Below, piece by piece: positions 54,225 to 63,787 of a stretch of DNA of 64,000 nucleotides. The notes beneath the pieces were generated by a model, which worked only from the letters and a program-made list of their open reading frames with translations, ran no database searches and was not told the origin of the DNA. The position numbers were made by a program, and so were the translations under genes. Position 1 is the first letter of the stretch. Every line of letters begins with the position of its first letter. This DNA comes from Micromonospora chalcea (GTDB lineage: Bacteria > Actinomycetota > Actinomycetes > Mycobacteriales > Micromonosporaceae): contig NZ_MAGP01000112.1 of NCBI RefSeq assembly GCF_002926165.1, forward strand, positions 1 through 64,000, given 5' to 3'.

Positions 54225-56240
54225 ATGATCACCAAGCTTCTGGTTGCCAACCGGGGGGAGATCGCCCGCCGGGTCTTCGCCACCTGCCGCGCCCTCGGCG
54301 TGGCCACCGTAGCCGTGCACTCCGACGCGGACGCCGACGCGCCGTTCGTCGCCGACGCCGACCAGGCGGTACGGCTGCCGGGGAACACGCCGGCCGAGAC
54401 GTACCTGCGCGTCGACGCCATCCTCGACGCGGCCCGGCGGTCCGGCGCGGACGCCGTCCACCCCGGTTACGGCTTCCTGGCCGAGAACGCCGAGTTCGCG
54501 GCGGCGGTGACCGACGCGGGTCTGACCTGGGTCGGGCCGTCCGCGAAGGCGATCGCGGCGATGGGCGACAAGATGGCCGCCAAGGCGCTGCTCGCCGACG
54601 CGGGCGTGCCGATGCTGCCCACCTGGACCGACCCGGCCGAGGTCACCGCCTTCCCGGTGCTGGTCAAGGCCGCCGCGGGTGGCGGCGGCCGGGGCATGCG
54701 GATCGTCCACGACGCGGCCGGGCTGGCCGAGGCCGTCGCGGGCGCGCGCCGCGAGGCCGCGGCGGCGTTCGGCGACGGCACGGTCTTCATCGAGCGGTAC
54801 GTGGAACGCGGCCGCCACGTCGAGGTGCAGATCTTCGGCGACACCCACGGCACCGTCGTGGCCCTCGGGGTACGCGACTGCTCGATCCAGCGCCGCCACC
54901 AGAAGATCGTCGAGGAGGCGCCCGGCGTGCTGCCCGACGACGTGCGCGCGGCGCTGCACGAGGCGGCGGTGGCGGCCGGGCGGGCCGTCGACTACGTCGG
55001 CGCGGGAACAGTGGAGTTCCTGCTCGCGCCGGACGGGCAGGTGCACTTCCTGGAGATGAACACCCGCCTCCAGGTGGAGCACCCGGTCACCGAGCTGACC
55101 ACCGGGCTGGACCTGGTCCGGCTGCAACTGCTCGTCGCCGAGGGCGAGCCGCTGCCGGTCACGACGACGCCGCCGGCCGACGGCCACGCCATCGAGGTAC
55201 GGCTGTGCGCCGAGGACCCGGCTCAGGGCTTCCGTCCGGCCACCGGCACGCTGCACCGGTTCGCGATCCCCGGGGTCGCCGCCGAGTTCGGTCCGGCCCG
55301 GGGGCTGCGCCTGGACTCGGGCGTGGTGGACGGCTCGACGGTGAGCGTGCACTACGACTCGATGCTGGCGAAGCTCGTCGCCTGGGCGCCCACCCGCACC
55401 GAGGCGGCCCGCGCCCTGGCCGGCGCGCTGGCCCGCGCCGAGCTGCACGGCGTGGCCACCAACCGGGACCTGCTGGTACGCGTGCTGCGCAGCCCGGAGT
55501 TCGCCGCTGTGGACGTCGACACCGGCTTCCTGGACCGGCACCCGGAGGTGTTCGAGCCGCTGCTGCCGGCCGAGCAGCTTCCGGTGGTGGCGCTGGCCGC
55601 CGCGCTGGCCGCTGCCGCCGCGCGCCGGGCCGCCGCCCCGGTGCTGGCCGGGCTGCCGTCGGGTTGGCGCAACGTGCCGTCCTTCCCGCAGGTCACCCGG
55701 TTCACCGGCCCGGGCGACGAGGAGATCGAGGTCCACTACCGCCTGGACCGCACCGGCGCCCTCGCCGAGTGGGGAAGGAAGGGCCCCCTCTTAACGGATC
55801 CGGTAGAGGAAGGGTCCCCTGTTAACACCGAGCTGCCGGTGGTCGAGCTGGTGACAGCCGCCCCGGACCGGGTGGTGCTCGACGTCGACGGGGTTCGGCG
55901 GGCCTTCCGCGTACACCGGGTGGGGTCGTCGGTCTTCGTGGACGGCCCGGACGGGGCGGCGAGCCTCACCGAGCTGCCCCGCCTGCCCCTGCCCACCGCG
56001 GAGCTGGCGGCCGGGTCGCTGCTCGCGCCGCTGCCCGGGGCGGTCACCCGGGTGCACGTCGAGGTCGGTCAGCGCGTCGCCGCCGGTGACCTGCTGCTGA
56101 CGCTCGAAGCTATGAAGCTCGAACATCCCGTGCTCGCCCCCGCCGACGGCGTGGTGACGGAACTGCCGGTGCCCGCCGGCGGCCAGGTCGAGACGGGTGC
56201 CGTACTGGCCGTCGTGGACCCCGAGGAGGACCCCCAGTGA
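54225..56240 (+). CDS. Acyl-CoA carboxylase, biotin carboxylase/BCCP (alpha) subunit, with inserted repeat
   Basis: A 671-residue subunit that carboxylates its own biotin using ATP and bicarbonate. Residues 1-445 are the ATP-grasp biotin carboxylase (KAAAGGGGRGM, VEVQIFGD, EMNTRLQVEHPVTE). The biotinyl domain ends the protein with EAMKLEH, Lys631 being biotinylated. Between them, residues about 518-534 (RKGPLLTDPVEEGSPVNT region) are encoded by a dispersed 50-bp repeat, so a mobile-like sequence has become part of the protein without breaking the frame. The ATG at 54225 lies 14 bp after the beta-subunit stop. Confidence 0.92.
   Translation: MITKLLVANRGEIARRVFATCRALGVATVAVHSDADADAPFVADADQAVRLPGNTPAETYLRVDAILDAARRSGADAVHPGYGFLAENAEFAAAVTDAGLTWVGPSAKAIAAMGDKMAAKALLADAGVPMLPTWTDPAEVTAFPVLVKAAAGGGGRGMRIVHDAAGLAEAVAGARREAAAAFGDGTVFIERYVERGRHVEVQIFGDTHGTVVALGVRDCSIQRRHQKIVEEAPGVLPDDVRAALHEAAVAAGRAVDYVGAGTVEFLLAPDGQVHFLEMNTRLQVEHPVTELTTGLDLVRLQLLVAEGEPLPVTTTPPADGHAIEVRLCAEDPAQGFRPATGTLHRFAIPGVAAEFGPARGLRLDSGVVDGSTVSVHYDSMLAKLVAWAPTRTEAARALAGALARAELHGVATNRDLLVRVLRSPEFAAVDVDTGFLDRHPEVFEPLLPAEQLPVVALAAALAAAAARRAAAPVLAGLPSGWRNVPSFPQVTRFTGPGDEEIEVHYRLDRTGALAEWGRKGPLLTDPVEEGSPVNTELPVVELVTAAPDRVVLDVDGVRRAFRVHRVGSSVFVDGPDGAASLTELPRLPLPTAELAAGSLLAPLPGAVTRVHVEVGQRVAAGDLLLTLEAMKLEHPVLAPADGVVTELPVPAGGQVETGAVLAVVDPEEDPQ
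55777..55826 (-). repeat. Composite 50-bp dispersed repeat, copy inside a coding sequence
   Basis: Inverted copy of the element at 48259-48308: 19-bp unit (55777-55795), 12-bp spacer, 19-bp unit (55808-55826, reading GTTAACAGGGGACCCTTCC on the minus strand). It is translated within the biotin carboxylase subunit. Confidence 0.9.
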
Positions 56241-57400
56241 ACTTCGACCTCACCCCCGAACAGGACCAGCTCCGCGATGCGGTACGGGAGCTGGGACGCA
56301 AGTACGGTCATTCCTACTTCGTGTCGAAGGCCAAGGCCGGCGAGCACACCACCGAGCTGTGGCACGAGGCCGGCCGGCTGGGCTACCTGGGCGTCAACAT
56401 CCCCACCGAGTACGGCGGCGGGGGCGGCGGCATCACCGACCTGGCGCTGGTGTGCGAGGAGCTGGCCGCGACCGGCTGCCCGCTGCTGCTCCTGGTGGTC
56501 TCCCCCGCCATCGCCGCCACGATCATCAGCAAGCACGGCACGGAGGAGCAGCGCAAGAAGCACCTCCCCGGGCTCGCCGACGGCTCCGAGAAGATCGTCT
56601 TCGCGATCACCGAGCCGGACGCCGGTTCGAACTTCCACCGGCTCTCCACAGTGGCCCGCCGCGACGGCGACGACTGGCTGCTCAGCGGCCGGAAGATCTA
56701 CATCTCCGGCGTGGACGAGGCCGGGCACGTCCTCGTGGTCGCTCGCACCGAGGACGCGTCCACCGGGAAGCTGAAGCCGGCGCTGTTCATCGTGCCGACC
56801 GACGCGCCGGGCCTGGAGAAGTCCAAGCTGGACATGGAGATCCTGTCGCCGGAGAACCAGTTCCTGCTCTTCCTCGACGACGTCCGGCTGCCCGCCGACG
56901 CGCTCGTCGGCGAGTCGCTCGACGCCGGGCTGCCGGCGCTGTTCGCCGGGCTCAACCCGGAGCGCATCACGGTGGCCGCGATGGGCGCCGGCACCGGCCG
57001 GTACGCGATCGACAGGGCGAGCGACTACACCGCCACCCGCAAGGTGTGGGGCGGGAACTCGATCGGCTCGCACCAGGGCGTGGCGCACCCGCTCGCGCAC
57101 GCGGCGGTACAGGTCGAGCTGGCCCGTCTGATGATCTACAAGGCGGCGACGCTGTACGACGCGGGTCGCGACCTGGAAGCGGGCATCTCCGGCAACATGG
57201 CCAAGTACGCGGCCGGTGAGGCCGCCGCGCTCGCCGTCGACACCGCCGTCCAGGCGCTCGGCGGGGCCGGCATGACCACCGAGTACGGCGTGTCGACGCT
57301 GCTCGGCGCGGTACGCGCGGGCCGGATCGCCCCGGTCAGCCGCGAGATGATCCTCAACTTCGTCGCCCAGCACGTCCTCGGCCAGGACAAGTCCTACTGA
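56237..57400 (+). CDS. Acyl-CoA dehydrogenase (second)
   Basis: A 387-residue dehydrogenase, last in the operon. Motifs are FAITEPDAGSNFHRLST and YISGVDEAG, with QALGGAGMTTEYG near the end. As in its partner, the MCAD-type glutamate is missing (APVSRE) and Glu242 in NPERITVAAM matches the isovaleryl/long-chain type position. It is only moderately similar to the first dehydrogenase, so the two likely act on different intermediates. The GTG overlaps the biotin carboxylase stop. Confidence 0.9.
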   Translation: MNFDLTPEQDQLRDAVRELGRKYGHSYFVSKAKAGEHTTELWHEAGRLGYLGVNIPTEYGGGGGGITDLALVCEELAATGCPLLLLVVSPAIAATIISKHGTEEQRKKHLPGLADGSEKIVFAITEPDAGSNFHRLSTVARRDGDDWLLSGRKIYISGVDEAGHVLVVARTEDASTGKLKPALFIVPTDAPGLEKSKLDMEILSPENQFLLFLDDVRLPADALVGESLDAGLPALFAGLNPERITVAAMGAGTGRYAIDRASDYTATRKVWGGNSIGSHQGVAHPLAHAAVQVELARLMIYKAATLYDAGRDLEAGISGNMAKYAAGEAAALAVDTAVQALGGAGMTTEYGVSTLLGAVRAGRIAPVSREMILNFVAQHVLGQDKSY

Positions 57401-57410
57401 CCGAGGTGGG

Positions 57411-57452
57411 CCCGGGGTACGGCGGGTGCCCGATCACCTGCCGTACCCCGGG
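57411..57452 (+). terminator. Strong hairpin terminator of the acyl-CoA operon
   Basis: A 13-bp perfect stem (57411-57423 with 57440-57452) continues through a G-U pair into a 4-bp stem (57425-57428 with 57435-57438) and a 6-nt loop, 11 bp after the stop. Confidence 0.85.
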
Positions 57453-57642
57453 GGTCCGTCACTGGGCGGTGTGGTCGAGGAGACCTCGGCCTCGCCACTC
57501 CCGGATCGACGCTCACGGTAGCGGCTTCCCAACCCGGAGCGATACGGCAGCCGGCCAACAGATGTAACGATTTTTGCTCGATCGACGCTTCTGCCGCTCC
57601 GAAGTGGAGCGTCACTGACGGGAAGCCGTCTCGGCCCGCCGG

Positions 57643-57670
57643 TTGACAGGTTGCCGCGCTGGGCCATGCT
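57643..57670 (+). promoter_or_regulatory. Consensus promoter of a leaderless transcript
   Basis: A perfect TTGACA (57643-57648), 16 bp, CATGCT (57665-57670), then exactly 6 nt to the GTG at 57677. No ribosome binding site is present. Confidence 0.6.
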
Positions 57671-57676
57671 TGTCGG

Positions 57677-58129
57677 GTGAGATCGTTCCCGAAGCCCGAT
57701 GCGCGGGCGAAGGCCGTCGTCGCGTCCCTGGCGACGGTTGCGGCGGTGGTGGCCCTCGCGGTGTGGCGCCCGCCCGGCATCCTGTCGGTCGTGCTGGCCC
57801 TGGTCTGCGTCGTGCTGGGCATGATCGCCGGGGTGACGATCACCGCGGCCCGCCAGCCCGTCAGCGGTGGTGGGCACACCCCGTCGCCCGAGACCTGGCT
57901 GCCCGAGGCCGGGTACGGAGTGGACGCCGACACGCTCGAGGCGATCGACCCCCGGGCGGTACGGAACCTGCGCGCCCCCGGCGGCCATCCGGTCGACGCG
58001 GACACGCTCGAGACGCTGGACCCGCGGGCGGTACGCGGCCTGCGGACGCAGACCGCGGTGGACGCCGACACGCTGGAGACGCTCGACCCGAGGTCGGTGC
58101 GGCAGAGCCGAGGGCTCAGCGGCCGGTGA
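57677..58129 (+). CDS. Membrane protein with three VDADTLE repeats
   Basis: A 150-residue protein with two membrane helices (AVVASLATVAAVVALAVW; LSVVLALVCVVLGMIAGVTI) and a tail with three near-identical repeats of 17-22 residues starting VDADTLE and running to DPRAVR or DPRSVR. No known family. The repeats resemble short peptide-binding or phosphoacceptor units (each has a Thr). The 3' end overlaps the convergent kinase gene by 14 bp, the stops lying inside each other's last codons. Confidence 0.7.
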   Translation: MRSFPKPDARAKAVVASLATVAAVVALAVWRPPGILSVVLALVCVVLGMIAGVTITAARQPVSGGGHTPSPETWLPEAGYGVDADTLEAIDPRAVRNLRAPGGHPVDADTLETLDPRAVRGLRTQTAVDADTLETLDPRSVRQSRGLSGR

Positions 58130-59582
58130 GCGTGGGCCCGGCGAGCGCGTTCACTCCCCGCCCGGCCAGGCACCGGTAGGTGCGGTCGGCGTCGGTCTCC
58201 GGCGGCAGCACCTCGAGGTTCCATCCGTTCGCCGGGTCCGCGCCACTGACCACCCGGAACGTGTCCGGGTTGCACACCTTGCCGACGGCCGGGTCGGCGA
58301 CCACCGCGTCGTGCTTGGCGCCGGCGAGACCGGCCGGCAGGTCACCCGCGGCGTACGTCTCCCAGGTGTGCTGGCCGTCGCAGGGCACCCGGCTCGCCTC
58401 GGCCCGGTCGCGGCGCAGCCGTACCGGACCGAAGCACTCCAGCTCGGAAGCGCACCGCGCGCCGGCCGGCAGCCGCACGTCGGCGGACGCGCAGCCGGGC
58501 ACCGGCCCCCCGGCCACGCCGCTCGTCACCGGGGTCGGCGGAGCGGCGGGCGTGTGACCGGCGGCCAGCCAGCCGCCACCGGCCGACGCCGCCAGCGCGA
58601 GCACCCCGGCGCCGCCGAGGAACCAGCGCTTGGGCCAGCGGCGGGCCCGCGACGCCACGGTCGGGTGGTCGTCGTCGGCGGGCGGGCGCGGGTTCGGGCC
58701 GCCGCTACGGCGGTAGCGCTCGCCGCCGTCGTAGAGCGCGCCGCCGGCCGGGGCGCCGTCCAGCGGCAGCCCGGCGAGCAGGCCGCGCAACTCGACCGCG
58801 GAGGGACGCGCGCCCGGGTCGTTCGACATCCCCAGCCGGAGTACGTCGATCAGCTCGCCGGGCACCCCGGGCAGCCCGGGGATGGGCTGCTGGAACATCT
58901 CCAGCACGGTCACCAGACTCGGGTTGCGTTCCGAGTGCCAGCGCGGCGGCCGGCCGTACATCACCGCGTAGAGGGTGGCGCACAGCGAGTAGACGTCGAC
59001 GGCCGGGCTGGGCGGGCTGTGGTTGAACGTCTCGGGCGGCGCGTACGCCGGGGTGAGCGCCTCCAGCATGACCGAGGAGTCACGGAACTCGGCGAGCACC
59101 GCCAGGCCGAAGTCGGCGAGGACCGCCGAGTTGAACTCGGAGTGCAGGATGTTTGCCGGCTTGACGTCCCGGTGCAGCACGCCCGCCGCGTGCGAGTGGG
59201 CCAGCGCGTCGGCGATCTTCACGCCGAGGTCGCGGGTCTCCTCCGGGCCCAGCGGCGAGGTGCGCATCCGCTCCGCGTACGAGCCGTCGCACAGTTCCAT
59301 GATCAGGTAGGGGTGCTGGTCGACGGTGACCCCGACGTCGAAGAGGTCGACCACGTGGGGGTGCGACGACATCCGCCCGGCGGCGCGGGCCTCGCGCAGG
59401 AAGCGGGCCTGGTCGCGTTCGCTGTCCAGCGTCCGGTTCTCGATCTTGACCGCCACCTCGCGCCCCACCGAGATCTGGGTGGCCCGGTAGATGGTGGCGT
59501 AGCCGCCCCGGGCGAACACCTGCAGATCGGTCAGACCGGGCACGATTGGCAGCCGCACGGCGCCGGGCGGGGTCTCGGTCAC
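58116..59582 (-). CDS. Transmembrane Ser/Thr protein kinase
   Basis: A 488-residue Hanks-type kinase. The glycine-rich loop is ARGGYATIY, the catalytic Lys is Lys46 (VAVKIE), HRDVKPAN is at 137-144, DFG at 157-159 and APPE closes the activation segment. After a P/R-rich juxtamembrane part there is one helix (about 320-343), then an extracellular domain of about 135 residues with several cysteines (GCASADV, CASELEC, PCDGQHTWETY, VCNPDTF), reminiscent of septum-formation type domains. The GTG at 59582 has TATTTT exactly 6 nt upstream and no ribosome binding site. Confidence 0.9.
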   Translation of the reverse strand: MTETPPGAVRLPIVPGLTDLQVFARGGYATIYRATQISVGREVAVKIENRTLDSERDQARFLREARAAGRMSSHPHVVDLFDVGVTVDQHPYLIMELCDGSYAERMRTSPLGPEETRDLGVKIADALAHSHAAGVLHRDVKPANILHSEFNSAVLADFGLAVLAEFRDSSVMLEALTPAYAPPETFNHSPPSPAVDVYSLCATLYAVMYGRPPRWHSERNPSLVTVLEMFQQPIPGLPGVPGELIDVLRLGMSNDPGARPSAVELRGLLAGLPLDGAPAGGALYDGGERYRRSGGPNPRPPADDDHPTVASRARRWPKRWFLGGAGVLALAASAGGGWLAAGHTPAAPPTPVTSGVAGGPVPGCASADVRLPAGARCASELECFGPVRLRRDRAEASRVPCDGQHTWETYAAGDLPAGLAGAKHDAVVADPAVGKVCNPDTFRVVSGADPANGWNLEVLPPETDADRTYRCLAGRGVNALAGPTLTGR

Positions 59583-59588
59583 GGTTCG

Positions 59589-59594
59589 AAAATA
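59589..59594 (-). promoter_or_regulatory. -10 of a probable leaderless kinase transcript
   Basis: TATTTT on the minus strand, 6 nt, then GTG. It is one of the few AT runs in the region. Confidence 0.5.
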
Positions 59595-59612
59595 CCCAAC
59601 TGGTCCGGCCGC

Positions 59613-60071
59613 TCAGCGGGCCGCGTCGGTGGCCGGCACCGGATCCGGCGCGGAGTCGTCAGTGGCGGTGCCCGCCCGGCGCGCGTCCCACCACAGGCCG
59701 ACGGCTGTCGCGACCGCGCCCAGCCCCTCCCACGCGGCGACCGCGAAGAACCGGTCCGGCGCGACGTCGGACAGCACCGCGATGGTGAAGACGGTGAACG
59801 TGACCAGGCGGAACCAGACCGTGAAGCGGTAGAACGGCCGCCACTCGGTGGCGACGGCGAGCAGGTAGTAGACCCCCATGTTGAACGAGGCCATCGACGA
59901 CGCGGTGAGGAACGTGCCGGTGTAGTCGCCCGGTGCGCGTTCGGCCGGCACCTCGAAGCCGAGCAGACGAAGCTGAGTCTCCGGCCAGATCAGGCCGAGC
60001 GCGCCGAGGAGCAGCGCGAGGAGCCCGAAGACCGCGATCGTCCAGCCGGCGCCCGAGCGCGGCAGCCTCAT
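59613..60071 (-). CDS. Four-helix membrane protein
   Basis: A 152-residue protein with four membrane helices (AVFGLLALLLGALGLIW; MASFNMGVYYLLAVA; WFRLVTFTVFTIAVL; VAAWEGLGAVATAVGLWW) and a polar tail. The pattern (WPETQLRLLGF ... ASFNMGVYYLLA ... FRLVTF) is seen in short conserved actinobacterial membrane proteins of unknown role. The ATG at 60071 has a good GGGGAGGG. An upstream in-frame ATG at 60113 is less likely. Confidence 0.8.
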   Translation of the reverse strand: MRLPRSGAGWTIAVFGLLALLLGALGLIWPETQLRLLGFEVPAERAPGDYTGTFLTASSMASFNMGVYYLLAVATEWRPFYRFTVWFRLVTFTVFTIAVLSDVAPDRFFAVAAWEGLGAVATAVGLWWDARRAGTATDDSAPDPVPATDAAR

Positions 60072-60205
60072 CGTCCCTCCCCAGCGTGGTCCGCCGGTGA
60101 CGCAGGCGCGCACCGGGAGGCGGCAGTCGATCCACGACTGTCGCCGCCCACGCTAACCGGCTCCACCGACGAACACATCCCCGGAACCGTCAGAACAGCG
60201 GGCGA

Positions 60206-63200
60206 TCAGCCGCCGGAGAGGCGGACCCGCAACGCGTCGGCGACCATCCGCTCACTGCGCTGTTCGGTGGCGTACGCGAGGCGTACCGCCTCCTCCGCGT
60301 TCGTCAGCGCCTCGGCCCGGCGGCCGCACGCGTCGAGCGCCTCGGCCAGCACCAGCCGCGCCACCACCTGGCTGCGCACGTCCTCGGCCGGCGCCGTGAT
60401 CGACCGCTGCGCCCAGTCGAGCGCCTGTTCGCGCTGGCCGTGGGCGAGCAGCGCGGCGGCGTACCGGGCCATCGTCTGCCGCCGGGAGAACAGCAGCGAG
60501 GGCGCGTTCGCCGCGCCGGTGGCGACCGGAGCGAGCAGCCCCACGGCGGTGCCCGGGTCACCGGCCGCGAGGCGGGCCATGGCGAGCAGCACCCGGGGCG
60601 CGACCTGGGCCGGCGCCTGCGGGTTGTGCGGCTCCACCCGGGTCAGCACCGACCGTGCCTCCCGCTCGGCGGTCTCGTGGTCGCCCATGTCCAGCGCCAC
60701 GAAGCCGCGCAGCGTCCCGGCCATGCCGGTCAGCAGCGGGTGGGTGGTGCGGTCGGCGTACTCGAGCGCGTCGGTGAACAGGTCGGCCGCGTGTTCCGGC
60801 TCGCCCAGCCCGCGCGCCACCACCCCGCGCACCACGAGCGCGAAGCCCTGCCCCCAGTCGTCGCCCACCTCGGCGAAGTCCCGGTACGCGCGCCGCGCCG
60901 CCCGGTCCGCCTCGGCCAGGTCGCCCAGCTCGGCGGTGGCGTACGCCTCGACCGCGCGCAGCGTACCGACCGCCCACGCCTCGCCGACCCGCTCCCCGAA
61001 CGGCAGGAACACCCGCGCCATCCGGCACGCCTCCCGCAGCCGTCCGGCGAGCAGCCGGGCGAACGCGGTGGTGCCGCGCAGCCAGGCCCGCCCGTACGGG
61101 TCCTTCAGCTCGGCGAAGAGCCGGGCGGCCCGCCCGAGCACCGCGTCGGTGCCGGCGAAGTCGCCCCGGGTGGTGGTCACCCAGGCCAGGTTCTGCAACG
61201 ACCAGGCCTGCCCGCGCGGATCCCGGGCGGCCAGGCTGACCTGATAGGACGCGGCCAGCCGGCTGCTCGCCTGCCCGAGCCGGCCGGCGATGAAGTCGGC
61301 CATGCCGAGCCGCCGCATCGCCGACGCCCGCATGGTGGGCAGGTCGGCGTCGGTGGCCACCTGCAACGCCTCCTGCCAGCTGCGCTCGGCCCGCTCGGCG
61401 TCACCCAGCGTCTGCTGGGCCTGCCCGGCCAGCAGCAGCGCGGCGGTCCGGGTGGCCGGGTCACCGGTGTTCGCGGCGATCTTCTCGGCGAACGCGAGCG
61501 CGTCGGCCGGGCGGCCGATCTGGAGCAGCGCCCGGGCGTGCGTCACCCGGTCGGCCGGCGGTACGCCGTCGCGGGCCAGCTCGGCCGCGCGTTCGGCGTA
61601 CTCGACCGCGAGAGCCGGCTCCCCCGACCGCAGTGACCGGCGGGCGGCCCGGCCCAGCGCGGCCACGCCCAGCGGGGTGACCGCCCGGGCCGGCGCGTCC
61701 GGGCGCAGCTTGACCGCGTCGGCGAGCGCTGTGGCCCGCTCGACGTGCTCGGCGACGAAGTCGTCCCGGGCGGCCTCGGTGAAGGCGCCCGCCGGGGCGC
61801 CGCCCGTCCCGTCCACGCTCTCCGGCGCGGCCCAGCGGGCCAGCGCCGCGTGCCGTTCGGCCAGCTCGGCCTTGCTCACCCCGGCGTACGCGGCCTCCCG
61901 CATGAGCGGGGTGGCGAAGGCGAACCCGGTGCGGGTGCGGTGCAGCATGCGGCGTTGCAGCAGCTCCTCCACGGCCCGGTCCAGCTCGACGGCGGCCACC
62001 GCGGCGGGCCGGCCGTCCTGCCCGAGCCGCTGCTCGCGCAGCGCCTCCAGCGCGCCGGCGGGCACTGTGTCGCCCACCACCGCGGCGTCGCGCAGCGCCG
62101 AGCGGGCATCCGGCGGCAGCGCGTCGATACGCGCCGCGAGCACCGCGGCCAGGTCCCGGGAGAGCAGCCGGCTGCCGAGCGAGCCGGGCGCGAGACGCCA
62201 GCCGACGTCCGCGCCGCGGCCCGGCCCGGCGGTCAGCGCGCCGCGCTCCATCAGCAGCGTCACGAGTTCGGCCAGGTAGAACGGGTTGCCCTGGGCGGTG
62301 GCGAGCAGCCGGTCCGTGTCGGCCTGGGGCATGCGGCCACCGGCGAGGTAGCTGGTGACCAGCCGGGAGGCGTCCGCGCCGCGCAGCGGCGGCAGCGCGT
62401 GCACCTCGGCGTCCGCGACCCGGGTCAGCGCGCCGGCGGTCCGCACCAGCTCGGGACGGCCGAGCAGCAGCACGAGCACCGGCCCGCTGAGCCGGTTGAG
62501 GGTCAGCGCCAACGCCTTGAGCGTCTCGGCCGTGGCGTCGTGCAGGTCGTCCACCACGATCACCAGCGGCGCCTCCACGGCGAGCGCGGTGAGCAGGTCC
62601 GCGACAGCGGTCGGCACGGCTTCGTCGTCCGGTGGCGGCCCGGCCGCGTTCCACTCACCGTTCTCCGTGGCGGGCGGCAGTTCGGCGTACCCGAGCAGGG
62701 CCAGGAGCTGGTCCACGGCGATCGGTGGCGGGTCGCCGGGGAGCCGGGACAGGCGCTGGCCGAGGCGGCGCAGCCGCTCCTCGACGGCCGGGCGGGTGAC
62801 GGCGGTGGCCGCGTCGCCGGGCAGGCCGACGGCGGCGCGGACCAGGTCGGCCAGCGGGGCCAGGCGGCGGCGCTCGCCGAACGCGGCGCACCGCACCGAC
62901 AGCACCCGGGCGCCGGTGTGCGCGGCGTACCGGCCGGCGCCGACGTCGTATCCGGCGGCGAGGCGTTCCACCTCGGCCGCGAACCGGGACTTGCCGATGC
63001 CCGCCTCGGCGGTCATCAGCAGCACCCGGGGCTCGCCCCGGTCGATCACCTCGGCGAGCCGGCCGGCGACCCGGCCGATCTCGGTCTCCCGGCCCACGAA
63101 CGGCGCCTCGTCGCCGAGACCGGACCGGGTGCCGGGCGCGTCCAGCAGGCCCAGCAGCTCGTACGCCTCGACCGGCTCCCGCTTGCCCTTGAGCCGCAGC

Positions 63201-63787
63201 GGGCGCAGCGCCCGCCAGGAGGCGACGTGCCGGGTGGCGGCGGAGGTGCGCGCCCCGGCGTAGACCGCGCCGACCGCGGCGGCGTCGGCGAGCCGCGCGG
63301 CGGTGTTCACCGTGTCGCCGATGACCGTGTACTCGATCGCCGCCTGGATGCCCGCGATCACGTCCCCGGTGTTGAGGCCGACGCGCAGGCCCAGCGGCGC
63401 ACCGCCGCCCCGCTCGTCGTCGAGCACCCGCCGCACCGCGCGCTGCATGGACAGCGCCGCGCGGACCGCCCGCTCGGCGTCGTCCTCGTGGGCGACCGGC
63501 GCGCCGAAGACCGCCATGATCCCGTCGCCGGTGAGCTTGTCGACGTGGCCGCCGAACGTCTTGACCGCGCCCGCGAGGGCGGCGAGCACCCGGTCGGTGA
63601 CCGCGCCGACCCGTTCCGGGTCCAGGTCCTCCGACCAGGAGGTGAAGTCGGACAGGTCACCGAAGAGCACTGTCACCACGCGGCGTTCGGCGGCGGGCAG
63701 CGTGGCGGCGGCCGGCAGCGCCGCGCCGCAGTTGTGACAGAACCGCGCCCCGGGTACCGCTACCGTCCCGCACACCGGGCAGGTCAC
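60206..63787 (-). CDS. Adenylate cyclase / AAA ATPase / TPR regulator
   Basis: A 1193-residue signalling protein. Residues 1-25 hold a zinc ribbon (Cys3, Cys6, Cys17, Cys20). A class III cyclase domain follows, with metal Asp44 (FGDLSDFTSW) and Asp88 (KLTGDG), adenine-selecting Lys84, and IGDTVNTAARL, so it looks active and specific for cAMP. Next is an ATPase with Walker A TAEAGIGKSRF and Walker B VIVVDDLHD. The C-terminal 550 residues are TPR-like helices. The layout matches cyclase-LuxR-like ATPase proteins (as Rv1358/Rv0891c-type), but no DNA-binding domain follows. The GTG overlaps the upstream stop (GTGA). Confidence 0.92.
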   Translation of the reverse strand: MTCPVCGTVAVPGARFCHNCGAALPAAATLPAAERRVVTVLFGDLSDFTSWSEDLDPERVGAVTDRVLAALAGAVKTFGGHVDKLTGDGIMAVFGAPVAHEDDAERAVRAALSMQRAVRRVLDDERGGGAPLGLRVGLNTGDVIAGIQAAIEYTVIGDTVNTAARLADAAAVGAVYAGARTSAATRHVASWRALRPLRLKGKREPVEAYELLGLLDAPGTRSGLGDEAPFVGRETEIGRVAGRLAEVIDRGEPRVLLMTAEAGIGKSRFAAEVERLAAGYDVGAGRYAAHTGARVLSVRCAAFGERRRLAPLADLVRAAVGLPGDAATAVTRPAVEERLRRLGQRLSRLPGDPPPIAVDQLLALLGYAELPPATENGEWNAAGPPPDDEAVPTAVADLLTALAVEAPLVIVVDDLHDATAETLKALALTLNRLSGPVLVLLLGRPELVRTAGALTRVADAEVHALPPLRGADASRLVTSYLAGGRMPQADTDRLLATAQGNPFYLAELVTLLMERGALTAGPGRGADVGWRLAPGSLGSRLLSRDLAAVLAARIDALPPDARSALRDAAVVGDTVPAGALEALREQRLGQDGRPAAVAAVELDRAVEELLQRRMLHRTRTGFAFATPLMREAAYAGVSKAELAERHAALARWAAPESVDGTGGAPAGAFTEAARDDFVAEHVERATALADAVKLRPDAPARAVTPLGVAALGRAARRSLRSGEPALAVEYAERAAELARDGVPPADRVTHARALLQIGRPADALAFAEKIAANTGDPATRTAALLLAGQAQQTLGDAERAERSWQEALQVATDADLPTMRASAMRRLGMADFIAGRLGQASSRLAASYQVSLAARDPRGQAWSLQNLAWVTTTRGDFAGTDAVLGRAARLFAELKDPYGRAWLRGTTAFARLLAGRLREACRMARVFLPFGERVGEAWAVGTLRAVEAYATAELGDLAEADRAARRAYRDFAEVGDDWGQGFALVVRGVVARGLGEPEHAADLFTDALEYADRTTHPLLTGMAGTLRGFVALDMGDHETAEREARSVLTRVEPHNPQAPAQVAPRVLLAMARLAAGDPGTAVGLLAPVATGAANAPSLLFSRRQTMARYAAALLAHGQREQALDWAQRSITAPAEDVRSQVVARLVLAEALDACGRRAEALTNAEEAVRLAYATEQRSERMVADALRVRLSGG

